In this document: positions 57,474-64,000 of the stretch, in pieces
Layout of the letters: the number at the start of each line of letters is the position of its first letter
How positions within the stretch are numbered: the stretch's first letter is position 1
From: Vibrio sp. SCSIO 43137
GTDB lineage: Bacteria > Pseudomonadota > Gammaproteobacteria > Enterobacterales > Vibrionaceae
Length of the DNA: 64,000 nt
Direction: 5' to 3'
Assembly: GCF_028201475.1 (NCBI RefSeq)
Contig: NZ_CP116384.1
Span: 434,001 to 498,000, forward strand
Position numbers and translations under genes: made by a program
Notes under the pieces: generated by a model
What the model was told of the DNA's origin: nothing
Database searches by the model: none
What the model saw: only the letters and a program-made list of their open reading frames with translations

Positions 57474-57998
57474 ATGAAGAGAAATGGTTTTACTCTTATA
57501 GAGTTAGTTGTCGTTATTGTTATTCTCGGGGTTCTGGCCGTTACCGCAGCACCGCGCTTCCTTAACCTACAGTCAGACGCAAGAAATGCGGCTTTAGAAG
57601 GGCTAAAAGGGGCACTCGAATCGGGACTTTCTCTCGGATACAGTGCATTGGCAATTAATGGCCTAGAGAATGAGTCCTACATTAATGCCGGTGGTAGCAA
57701 CCCAACCACTATTCCTATCGATGGTTGCAGTACCCGTTGTATTTTCCGTTACGGTTACCCAGAATCAGACTGGTATACCCTCAGCGTTTTGGTCGATGGT
57801 ATTAACAAAGATTATGAGCAAACTAAAGATTGGGGAATAACCAAGATTGGTGGTAGTGGCCCCTTGATTATTACCGATAAATCTAATCTGGTATATAACG
57901 GCAGCGTGCCAACCTTAGTAAATAACAACTGTTATGTTCGTTATACACAAGCCACTAGCAGTAATAGCTATTCACTGGATCTGGTTGCCTGTCCGTAA
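57474..57998 (+). CDS. Type IV pilin-like protein (MshA-type prepilin)
   Basis: 174 aa from the ATG at 57474. Class III prepilin leader MKRNG-FTLIELVVVIVILGVLA with Glu5 intact, then APRFLNLQSDARNAALEGL as in MSHA-type pilins. The globular part has two cysteine pairs. No assembly genes adjoin it, so it is an orphan pilin that must use a secretion/pilus machine encoded elsewhere. The 228-bp upstream region is very AT-rich. Confidence 0.85.
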   Translation: MKRNGFTLIELVVVIVILGVLAVTAAPRFLNLQSDARNAALEGLKGALESGLSLGYSALAINGLENESYINAGGSNPTTIPIDGCSTRCIFRYGYPESDWYTLSVLVDGINKDYEQTKDWGITKIGGSGPLIITDKSNLVYNGSVPTLVNNNCYVRYTQATSSNSYSLDLVACP

Positions 57999-58019
57999 AC
58001 CGTTATTTGATTTTTAAAG

Positions 58020-58050
58020 AAAACGGCCTTCAATGATGAAGGCCGTTTTT
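58020..58050. terminator. Terminator between pilin and HAD genes
   Basis: 12-bp stem (aaaacggccttc 58020-58031 / complement 58038-58049), 6-nt loop, T tract on the plus strand. Confidence 0.85.
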
Positions 58051-58072
58051 ACATGGACTTTTGGGATTGGGG

Positions 58073-58894
58073 CTACTCTGTTTCAGACAATAGCTGGTTA
58101 ATCACCTTAAGCACGCCTGATTCCCTGTTGGAAGGAGCGGCAAAGCGGGCATACTTTTTCACGCCTTTATGAGCGTTTTCCATTGCGTAAGAGTGGTAGC
58201 TCTCTTGCAGCATCTCCAGATCATTAAAGTAATCACCGAAACTCATGGTCTGTTCGAAAGTAAAACCGAGGCTGTTTTGCAGGTGCCTGATAGCAGCACC
58301 CTTAGAAGCATCGTGGCTCATTACATCCAGCCAGACTCTGGCGCTGACAACCACTTTATGATCATGACCAAACTCTTGATTGATGCCCGGATACATTAAC
58401 TCTTCCGCACCATCAAAGTGACAGAGGGCAACTTTAATAAACTCATCCTCAACGGCCAGCAAATCCTCAACTGACTGACAGTTATGGTAGTACTTGCTGA
58501 TTTCATCGATGGCCTGTTGCGATTCGGTCTCAATATAAGCGGATTTCTTTCCGCACAGAACGACATGGGAGCCGGGTATGTTGCGGGCTGTACGAATCAC
58601 TGCATCGGTAGAGCTCTTTTTCATGGTGTTGCTATAAAGCTCTTCGCCTTTATACATCACCAGAGTGCCGTTTTCGGCCACAAACATCATGCGATCTTTG
58701 ACTGGTGCAAAAGTTTCCAGCAGGCTGTAATACTGGCGGCCTGAAGCAGCGGCGAAGATGATATCTCTCTTCTCCAGCTGTGTAAAAATATCAAAAAAAG
58801 CCGGATCAAGGTTGCTGTTTTCGTCCAGCAAAGTGCCGTCCATATCGGCGGCAATAAACTTAATATCTCTGTTTGCCATTGTGGTCATACTCAT
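58073..58894 (-). CDS. Cof-type HAD-IIB phosphatase
   Basis: 273 aa. Motif I DMDGTLLDE, motif II AASGRQYYS, motif III region around HDASKGAAIRHL and motif IV SFGDYFNDLEML. The start is 58894, with two in-frame ATGs just inside. The family dephosphorylates sugar phosphates and cofactors; the substrate is unknown. Confidence 0.88.
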   Translation of the reverse strand: MSMTTMANRDIKFIAADMDGTLLDENSNLDPAFFDIFTQLEKRDIIFAAASGRQYYSLLETFAPVKDRMMFVAENGTLVMYKGEELYSNTMKKSSTDAVIRTARNIPGSHVVLCGKKSAYIETESQQAIDEISKYYHNCQSVEDLLAVEDEFIKVALCHFDGAEELMYPGINQEFGHDHKVVVSARVWLDVMSHDASKGAAIRHLQNSLGFTFEQTMSFGDYFNDLEMLQESYHSYAMENAHKGVKKYARFAAPSNRESGVLKVINQLLSETE

Positions 58895-58952
58895 CGATTA
58901 AATTTAAAAATAATTATCGCAGAGGCGAATAGCGCCTCTGCCCTGAATTTTG

Positions 58953-59885
58953 TCAGCGGTTAAACAGCCTGATTCTGTGTCCAAACAGGTTGACCAGTGC
59001 ACCGGCAACAATCAGGGCTCCTCCTGCATAGGTCCATGCGGACGGTACTTCATTGAAGAAAGCGATACCCAGCAGGATTGAAAACACAATTTGTACATAA
59101 GAATAAGCAGAAGCTTTGCCGGCCGTTTGTGTCTGCATCGCCTTGGTTAAACCAATTTGCCCAACCTGAGTAAACAGGCCGATAAAAATCAGGAACAGGG
59201 TCAGGTGGAAGTCAGGCATAACAAAGTTATCGCCAATCAGTGCAAGGGAAACCGGAAGTGCCACCATAGGGAAATAGAAAATAATGACGGAAGAGTCTTC
59301 ACTCTTACTCAGTTTTCTGACGATAACATAGGCGATAGCGCTGCCGAATGCCCCCAGAATAGCGACCAGTACACTCAGTAATGGCAGTGAAGAAGCAAGC
59401 TTCAGTGACATGGACGGGTAGACCATGGCGAACACGCCCAGCAGGCAGAGCAATATACAGATAACTGTAGAAAACTGTATTTTCTCTTTCAGGAAAAGCA
59501 CTGCTAACAGGGAGGTAAATACCGGGTGGGTATACTGAAGAATAGTTGCCTCAGCTAACGGCAGGGTGGTTACCGCATAGTAAACACACATCAGGGCAAT
59601 GGTGCCCATTACCCCTCGTAAAAACAGCAGTGGTTTATTGTTTCCCCAGATAGAAATTCGCTTTCTCTTTACGTCCAGATAACTGATGACAAGGGATACC
59701 AGCGCCCTTGCTGCCACGATTTCAAAGACAGGAATACCATACTGGCCGACGTATTTTACACAGGCCGTCATAAGCGCAAAACCAAGCGCAGATAAGATCA
59801 TAAACCTTACCCCTGAAGGGAAAAGGTCGGAAAGAGAGTTGAGCATACCGGGTTCACAAAATTTCAGGATGGCTGACTTTACCAC
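58953..59885 (-). CDS. EamA/DMT-family transporter
   Basis: 310 aa, ten helices in two repeats (SALGFALMTACVKYVG; VAILGAFGSAIAYVIVRKL). The first start is GTG at 59885 with aggggg upstream; an ATG at 59846 is the alternative. It is the third EamA gene of the window, counting the frameshifted one. The substrate is unknown. Confidence 0.85.
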   Translation of the reverse strand: MVKSAILKFCEPGMLNSLSDLFPSGVRFMILSALGFALMTACVKYVGQYGIPVFEIVAARALVSLVISYLDVKRKRISIWGNNKPLLFLRGVMGTIALMCVYYAVTTLPLAEATILQYTHPVFTSLLAVLFLKEKIQFSTVICILLCLLGVFAMVYPSMSLKLASSLPLLSVLVAILGAFGSAIAYVIVRKLSKSEDSSVIIFYFPMVALPVSLALIGDNFVMPDFHLTLFLIFIGLFTQVGQIGLTKAMQTQTAGKASAYSYVQIVFSILLGIAFFNEVPSAWTYAGGALIVAGALVNLFGHRIRLFNR

Positions 59886-60023
59886 AAGTTTATTTTTACC
59901 CCCTAAAATATTTGACGTTATTCACAGTTTTTATTCTGCTGGATTTTGTTTTGACCGTCCGTGAATGTCGGGATATTATTTTCTTCTAACCATAATTACA
60001 GCCAACCTATAAAGGATATTCCA

Positions 60024-60218
60024 TTGAGATTACTACTTGCTCTTCTTCTGCCTTGGTTTCAGTTTTTTACCATAGGCCGTCCGTTTGCCGGCATTATTTG
60101 TCTGGTACTCCAAATTACCCTGATTGGCTGGATTCCGGCTGCAATTTGGTCTGTCTATGCATTAAGCCAGTATAAAACCGATAAAAAGATCGAAAAGGCG
60201 CTGCAGGAAAAGGCTTAA
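60024..60218 (+). CDS. Pmp3/YqaE-like small membrane protein
   Basis: 64 aa from the TTG at 60024 with ribosome site aagga; the upstream frame to 59961 is not used. Two hydrophobic helices (LLLALLLPWFQFF; GIICLVLQITLIGWIPAAIW) with the Pmp3-like pattern and a charged C-terminal tail (SQYKTDKKIEKALQEKA). Family members affect membrane potential or stress tolerance; the match is by pattern. Confidence 0.65.
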   Translation: MRLLLALLLPWFQFFTIGRPFAGIICLVLQITLIGWIPAAIWSVYALSQYKTDKKIEKALQEKA

Positions 60219-60246
60219 TTGCTTGTTGCTACTGCCGTTTAAGACT

Positions 60247-60272
60247 GAGAGAGGGGGGCCCTCTCTTTGTAT
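60247..60272 (+). terminator. Terminator after the Pmp3-like gene
   Basis: 8-bp stem agagaggg (60248-60255) / ccctctct (60259-60266) followed by ttgtattt. Confidence 0.75.
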
Positions 60273-60296
60273 TTTAGCCTTTAATTAAATAATTAC

Positions 60297-60311
60297 TAGA
60301 CGACTGGTCTA
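60297..60311. promoter_or_regulatory. TetR operator, copy 1
   Basis: tagacgactggtcta has perfect TAGAC/GTCTA arms. It is 21 bp before the TetR ATG. An identical copy lies before the oxidoreductase gene. It resembles the NemR/AcuR class of operators. Confidence 0.8.
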
Positions 60312-60331
60312 TTTTGAATTAATCTAGCGCC

Positions 60332-60928
60332 ATGAACAGACAAACAAATGCCACAAGACAACATATACTGGATACCGGTTATGAGCTAATCGTAGCGAAA
60401 GGCTTTACCGGAGTAGGCTTGTCTCAGTTACTTAAACATGCGGAAGTGCCGAAGGGCTCTTTCTACCATTACTTTAAATCTAAAGAGCAGTTTGGCGAGG
60501 CCATGATTGCCGATTACTTTGATAAGTATCAGCAAAGGCTCGGCGCGCTGTTCAGTGACAGCAACCTGACAGGAAAAGAGCGACTGCTGACCTACTGGCG
60601 TCGCTGGATAGAGTTAAACAATGGTACCTGCGGAGCTGAGCGCTGTCTGGTTGTTAAACTGGCGGCAGAAGTTTCTGATCTCTCTGAGTCAATGCGGATA
60701 GCACTGAACCGCGGAGCGGAGAACATTATCGGCCAGATCACTGATTGTATTGAGTCGGGTGTACAAGATGGTTCAGTCTCGGTATCTAATCCGGCAGAGA
60801 CCGCTGTTGAACTCTATCAGCTCTGGCTTGGGGCAAGTGTGCTCTATAAATTAAGTAAAGATAGCAGCGGAATGGAAAAAACCTTGCTGAAGACAGAAGC
60901 AGTTCTATCCGGCAAAACAGACGACTAA
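60332..60928 (+). CDS. TetR-family repressor (AcuR/NemR-like)
   Basis: 198 aa. HTH region ARQHILDTGYELIVAKGF preceded by MNRQTNAT and followed by GSFYHYFKSKEQFGEA. The C-terminal domain has a cysteine pair (GTCGAERCLVV) in the place where NemR/AcuR-type sensors react with electrophiles. It is flanked by its own operator and followed by the two enzymes it likely represses. Confidence 0.9.
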   Translation: MNRQTNATRQHILDTGYELIVAKGFTGVGLSQLLKHAEVPKGSFYHYFKSKEQFGEAMIADYFDKYQQRLGALFSDSNLTGKERLLTYWRRWIELNNGTCGAERCLVVKLAAEVSDLSESMRIALNRGAENIIGQITDCIESGVQDGSVSVSNPAETAVELYQLWLGASVLYKLSKDSSGMEKTLLKTEAVLSGKTDD

Positions 60929-60979
60929 ACATACGACCTGTGAGAGGGGGTTCTTGCAGGTTTTTTTATAACCTGACAC

Positions 60980-60994
60980 TAGACGACTGGTCTA
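60980..60994. promoter_or_regulatory. TetR operator, copy 2
   Basis: Identical 15-bp palindrome (18 bp identical including actagac context) about 69-83 bp before the oxidoreductase ATG. The pair implies one regulator for its own gene and the enzyme operon. Confidence 0.8.
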
Positions 60995-61062
60995 ATTGTT
61001 AAGGTCAAATTATTAAATTAATGCTGAAACAAGAGAGCGTTCAGCCAACAAAAGGAAATCCT

Positions 61063-62094
61063 ATGCAAAACCATAACAACCAAAGCATTGTACTGGCTTC
61101 ACGACCTGTCGGTGCACCAAGGTCAGAGAACTTCCGTCTGGAAACATCAACTGTACCGGCTCCGGGTGAGGGGGAAGTACTGCTTCGCACAATCTACCTG
61201 TCACTTGACCCTTATATGCGTGGCCGGATGAATGATGCGGAATCCTATGCGGAACCAGTGGCTCTGAACGATGTGATGGTGGGTGGCACTGTCTGTCAGG
61301 TTGAAGTTTCAAACCATAAAGACTTCGAAGTGGGCGAGTGGGTACTGGCCTACACAGGCTGGCAGAAGTATGCCCTGTCTGACGGGGAAGGCTTGCTTAA
61401 ACTCGGTAAGCAACCTTTAGCACCTTCTTATGCGCTGGGCATTATGGGGATGCCGGGTTTCACCGCCTATATGGGGCTGTTGGATATTGGTGAGCCTAAG
61501 CCGGGCGATACGATTGTGGTTGCAGCGGCAACCGGGCCTGTTGGCGCAACCGTTGGTCAGATCGGTAAACTGAAAGGCTGCCGGGTTGTTGGTATTGCAG
61601 GCGGTGAAGAGAAGTGCCGCTACGCAACAGAGGAGCTTGGCTTTGATGCCTGTATCGACCACAGAGCTGAGGATTTTGCTCAGCAGTTACAGTCCGCTTG
61701 TGACAAAGGTATTGATGTGTACTTCGAAAATGTCGGCGGAAAAGTGTTTGATGCGGTACTTCCGTTGCTTAATACCGGTGCCCGCGTACCTCTGTGCGGA
61801 CTGGTATCTCAATACAACGCAACCTCGCTTCCTGAAGGACCGGACAGAATGTCTCTGCTGATGGCAACTCTGCTGATCAAACGTATCAAAATGCAGGGCT
61901 TTATTATTTTTGATGATTACGCACACCGCTATAACGAGTTTGCACAAGAGATGAGCAAGTGGCTGCAGGAAGGCAAGATTAAATATAAAGAGCAGTTGGT
62001 TGAGGGGCTGGAGAATGCACCGGAAGCATTTGCTGGTCTGCTGGAAGGCAAGAACTTCGGTAAGTTGGTTATTAAAGTGAATGAGCCGGTTTAA
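61063..62094 (+). CDS. NADP-dependent oxidoreductase (CurA/MDR-type alkenal reductase)
   Basis: 343 aa from the ATG at 61063 with ribosome site aaagga; the frame upstream to 61021 is not used. A medium-chain reductase without the zinc motifs: LSLDPYMRGRM, the YALGIMGMPGFTAYMGL region, the nucleotide-binding AATGPVGATVGQ and the C-terminal GLLEGKNFGKLVIKV are typical of zinc-free quinone/alkenal reductases such as CurA. It probably reduces alpha,beta-unsaturated carbonyls with NADPH. Confidence 0.9.
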   Translation: MQNHNNQSIVLASRPVGAPRSENFRLETSTVPAPGEGEVLLRTIYLSLDPYMRGRMNDAESYAEPVALNDVMVGGTVCQVEVSNHKDFEVGEWVLAYTGWQKYALSDGEGLLKLGKQPLAPSYALGIMGMPGFTAYMGLLDIGEPKPGDTIVVAAATGPVGATVGQIGKLKGCRVVGIAGGEEKCRYATEELGFDACIDHRAEDFAQQLQSACDKGIDVYFENVGGKVFDAVLPLLNTGARVPLCGLVSQYNATSLPEGPDRMSLLMATLLIKRIKMQGFIIFDDYAHRYNEFAQEMSKWLQEGKIKYKEQLVEGLENAPEAFAGLLEGKNFGKLVIKVNEPV

Positions 62095-62131
62095 CCGATT
62101 ATTGGTTTAAGGATAATAAGAGGAAATCGCA

Positions 62132-62752
62132 ATGATTACATTACATCACCTTAATAAATCACGTTCTAAACGTATTATCTGGCTGCTGGAAGAGCTTGGC
62201 CTTGAATATAACATTCAGCCTTATCAGCGTGATGCTGTCACTTTTCTTGCGCCGCCAGAGTTAAAGGCGGTTCATCCCTTGGGCAAATCTCCGGTGCTGG
62301 AAGATAACGGATTAGTTATCGCTGAGTCTGGTGCTATTACCGAGTATCTGATCGATAAGTTTTCTGACGGTAAACTTGCTCCGGAGAAAGGTACTACCGC
62401 TTATGTTGAGTACCTGCAATGGATGCATTTTGCCGAGAGTTCGGGAATTCTTCCTCCGCTACTCAAGATATTTGTGCTTAAAGATGGTTGTGACACTAAT
62501 TTTCTGGGCGACTACGCCGATGCAGAGCTGGCTAAGGTAATGAGTTACCTGAACAGTTCCCTTGAAGGTAAACGCTATCTGATAGAAGAGCGACTGACGG
62601 GCGCAGACATAATGATTTCGTTTATTGTCGAAGCTTTGAAAAATCTGGGTGAAATTGAAAAGTACCCGAATATTCAAGGTTACGCAGCTCAACTGGCGAC
62701 ACATCCGGCATTTGTAAAAGCAGATCATATTGAAGCTGACGCGGAAAAGTAA
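62132..62752 (+). CDS. Glutathione S-transferase
   Basis: 206 aa. Thioredoxin-like N-terminal domain (SRSKRIIWLLEELGLEY, SPVLEDNGLVIAESGAI with the glutathione-binding Glu-Ser) and helical C-terminal domain (LTGADIMISFI). It is 37 bp after the oxidoreductase in the same operon. Together they look like a detoxification pair for electrophiles. Confidence 0.92.
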   Translation: MITLHHLNKSRSKRIIWLLEELGLEYNIQPYQRDAVTFLAPPELKAVHPLGKSPVLEDNGLVIAESGAITEYLIDKFSDGKLAPEKGTTAYVEYLQWMHFAESSGILPPLLKIFVLKDGCDTNFLGDYADAELAKVMSYLNSSLEGKRYLIEERLTGADIMISFIVEALKNLGEIEKYPNIQGYAAQLATHPAFVKADHIEADAEK

Positions 62753-62785
62753 CAAGTTTATCTTTCTGATTTAAATTTTGATTAA

Positions 62786-62834
62786 TACGGCCTCTTTTGT
62801 ATGGTTAATGCTGGCAAAAGAGGCCGTAGTTTTA
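62786..62834 (+). terminator. Terminator after the GST gene
   Basis: 14-bp perfect stem (tacggcctcttttg 62786-62799 / complement 62815-62828) with a 15-nt loop, then a T-rich tail. Confidence 0.85.
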
Positions 62835-62938
62835 TCTGACGCTTATGGAGTATAAATTGAGCTTCTGATGGAAAATATTTAATGAATTTGCAAAAACATT
62901 AAAAAATATGTGATTTTGCTCTTGATAAACTTCATAAA

Positions 62939-62954
62939 CGTGACTAAAATCACG
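62939..62954. promoter_or_regulatory. CRP-like palindrome upstream of the first small protein
   Basis: cGTGA-ctaaaa-TCACg fits the CRP half-sites (TGTGA-N6-TCACA) with one change per side. It lies only 27 bp before the ribosome site, close to the start codon, which suits a repressing more than a class II activating position. Confidence 0.45.
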
Positions 62955-62995
62955 CCATAAATGTGAAGCGAAGAAAAAACAGGAGAAAAGAATAT

Positions 62996-63145
62996 ATGAA
63001 AAATACTATTGCACATGCGTTTATCGGCCAAAAAGCAATGAAAAACATGATTAACGAATCAATCAAGCTTAAAGCAGAGAAAAAGAACACTTTTAAGGCG
63101 TCGCTTTTCTCAGCAATCATGATTAGAAACGCTGTTAGCCTGTAA
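62996..63145 (+). CDS. Small protein, member 1 of a tandem family (49 aa)
   Basis: The ATG at 62996 follows aggag with 10-nt spacing. The sequence starts MKNTIAHAFIGQKAMKNM, has a Lys-rich middle and ends SLFSAIMIRNAVSL. It shares both ends with the genes at 63419 and 63763. No signal peptide. No family recognised. The upstream in-frame GTG at 62963 would add a lysine/arginine stretch and is unlikely. Confidence 0.75.
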   Translation: MKNTIAHAFIGQKAMKNMINESIKLKAEKKNTFKASLFSAIMIRNAVSL

Positions 63146-63252
63146 TCCAGGCAAGCTGCCATCCGGCAAAAAAGAAGTAACTACAAATTTAAGCAATACA
63201 ACCTTCAGGCACCAAACTTCAGACAAACAGCAGGCATCATCTTCTGATGTCA

Positions 63253-63270
63253 GGCTCTGCCAACAGAGCC
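63253..63270 (+). other. Short hairpin between small-protein genes 1 and 2
   Basis: ggctctg-ccaa-cagagcc, a perfect 7-bp stem with a tetraloop, in the 273-bp gap between the first two family members. No T tract follows. The gap shows no additional family copy. Confidence 0.45.
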
Positions 63271-63418
63271 GGGAAATAGTGTATGACTCACGACATATCT
63301 GAATGTTTTCTACCCGATAGAACTTAACAAACTACTCAGACACGGACTTCTGAACTTATCTGCTCGATTTAGGAGCGAAGGTTAGATATAGCGCCATTAA
63401 TACTCAGAGGAAAATCAA

Positions 63419-63694
63419 ATGAAAAACAATATAGCTAATGCATACATGGGTCAGAAAGCTGCACAAAAAATGATCAGAGAACAAGCAGAAAAACCGGTGC
63501 AAGTTAAACGCAAAGAGAAAGCGACGCTAATCTCTGCAATCATGCTGAGAAATGGTGTAGGCGGTACCCTTGAATCAAACACTCAGGTTGAATCTGTTGT
63601 TGATTCCATTGAGTCATGTGCAACTAAAGCGGTTGAAAAGCAAGGTAACTTTCTAATCAATCTGCTACGTCGCACTATGCCTCTTGGCCAGTAA
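63419..63694 (+). CDS. Small protein, member 2 of a tandem family (91 aa)
   Basis: The ATG follows agagg (8-nt spacing). Residues 1-46 align with the other two members (MKNNIANAYMGQKAAQKM ... TLISAIMLRNGV). An extra C-terminal 45 residues then follow GG, with one Cys and an amphipathic stretch (NFLINLLRRTM). The GG junction could be a processing site, but the surrounding residues are not a clear double-glycine leader. It is 68 bp from member 3 with no terminator, so probably one transcript. Confidence 0.75.
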   Translation: MKNNIANAYMGQKAAQKMIREQAEKPVQVKRKEKATLISAIMLRNGVGGTLESNTQVESVVDSIESCATKAVEKQGNFLINLLRRTMPLGQ

Positions 63695-63762
63695 TCGCAC
63701 GCTACCCAGATAAATAACAGAAGTAAGTCAGACTAATTAAAACAAACTAAAAGGAAATAATG

Positions 63763-63897
63763 ATGAAAAACAGTATCGCAAATGCATATATGGGTCAGAA
63801 AGCAGCAGCTAAAATGGCAGAAACCAGCTCGCGCAAATCTGCGTCTAAACTGTCACTGGTGTCTGTAGTTCTTATGAGCCGTGCAATCAGCGCATAA
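63763..63897 (+). CDS. Small protein, member 3 of a tandem family (44 aa)
   Basis: ATG at 63763 (or the adjacent ATG at 63760) after aagga. MKNSIANAYMGQKAAAKM at the N-terminus and LSLVSVVLMSRAISA at the end. The middle is Ser/Lys/Ala-rich. Too short for most gene callers. Sequence after the stop to the window edge holds hairpins, so more copies may lie outside. Confidence 0.75.
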   Translation: MKNSIANAYMGQKAAAKMAETSSRKSASKLSLVSVVLMSRAISA

Positions 63898-63976
63898 GTA
63901 ACCTTTTAATCCCCCTGCGAAATCCTGCCCTGAACAGCAGGTAAACAGTCAAAACATCAGCAATAAAAAGTTTGAA

Positions 63977-63995
63977 TTGCCCCTACAAAGGGCAA
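63977..63995 (+). other. Hairpin after small-protein gene 3
   Basis: ttgccc-ctacaaa-gggcaa, a 6-bp perfect stem followed by taaaa at the window end; a terminator cannot be confirmed because the sequence stops. Confidence 0.4.
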
Positions 63996-64000
63996 TAAAA

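Noticed and set aside
63146..63418. Possible fourth copy of the small-protein family in the gap
   Set aside because: Read in all plus frames for the MKNxIA..GQKA motif; not found, only a short hairpin.
1..64000. tRNA, rRNA or CRISPR array
   Set aside because: No cloverleaf-like, rRNA-like or regularly spaced repeat sequence noticed while reading; a tRNAscan/CRISPR search would be needed for certainty.

Overview
The window reads as chromosomal DNA of a marine gammaproteobacterium, most likely a Vibrio or close relative. The basis is the E. coli-type napFDAGHBC operon divergent from narQP, a norR-hcp-hcr locus, a DUF2850 protein, several c-di-GMP genes and vibrio-like gene neighbourhoods. No rRNA, tRNA, CRISPR array or prophage was seen. 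The species cannot be named from the sequence alone.

Layout. 1-9.5 kb: end of a chemoreceptor gene, an aminotransferase divergent from an AraC regulator, a small zinc ribbon gene with a TetR gene, a LysR regulator divergent from a HisC-like aminotransferase and an orphan amino-acid-binding protein, then an SgrR-like regulator. 9.5-11.9 kb: a small ORF with a structured leader, a VOC protein and an IS4-family element. 11.9-20.4 kb: narQP (minus) and napFDAGHBC (plus), with NarP- and FNR-like sites between them; this is periplasmic nitrate respiration. 20.4-27.9 kb: two diguanylate cyclases, a PilZ protein, a Lon-like protease and an EEP-family phosphatase/nuclease. 28.0-35.9 kb: an alpha-glucoside island (aglA and aglR on minus, aglEFGK on plus) with a LacI-type operator. 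36-41.3 kb: housekeeping and hypothetical genes.

41.4-45.3 kb is a decaying segment. A DMT transporter is frameshifted by an 8-bp tandem duplication. A CZB-type chemoreceptor is split by a complete IS50/Tn5-like element with a perfect 9-bp target duplication, and it also carries an in-frame stop. 45.4-50.0 kb is norR-hcp-hcr. A perfect palindrome with a GT-N7-AC core precedes norR. A 23-bp-phased row of similar sites and a sigma-54 promoter precede hcp. Nap makes nitrite, from which NO can arise; NorR senses NO and Hcp/Hcr removes it, so the two loci are functionally linked.

50-62.8 kb: EamA/AraC pair, hydrolase, J-domain protein, EAL-HDOD protein, nucleoside hydrolase, a NifW-like protein with a cysteine-rich tail, an orphan type IV pilin, a HAD phosphatase, a second EamA transporter, a Pmp3-like membrane peptide, and a TetR/oxidoreductase/GST detoxification unit with two identical operators. 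62.9-64 kb: three tandem small ORFs (49, 91 and 44 codons) share an N-terminal motif (MKNxIAxA..GQKA) and a hydrophobic C-terminal motif. I do not recognise this family, and it is the best candidate here for something undescribed.

Sequence motifs and sites were found by reading; no alignment, folding or database search was run.
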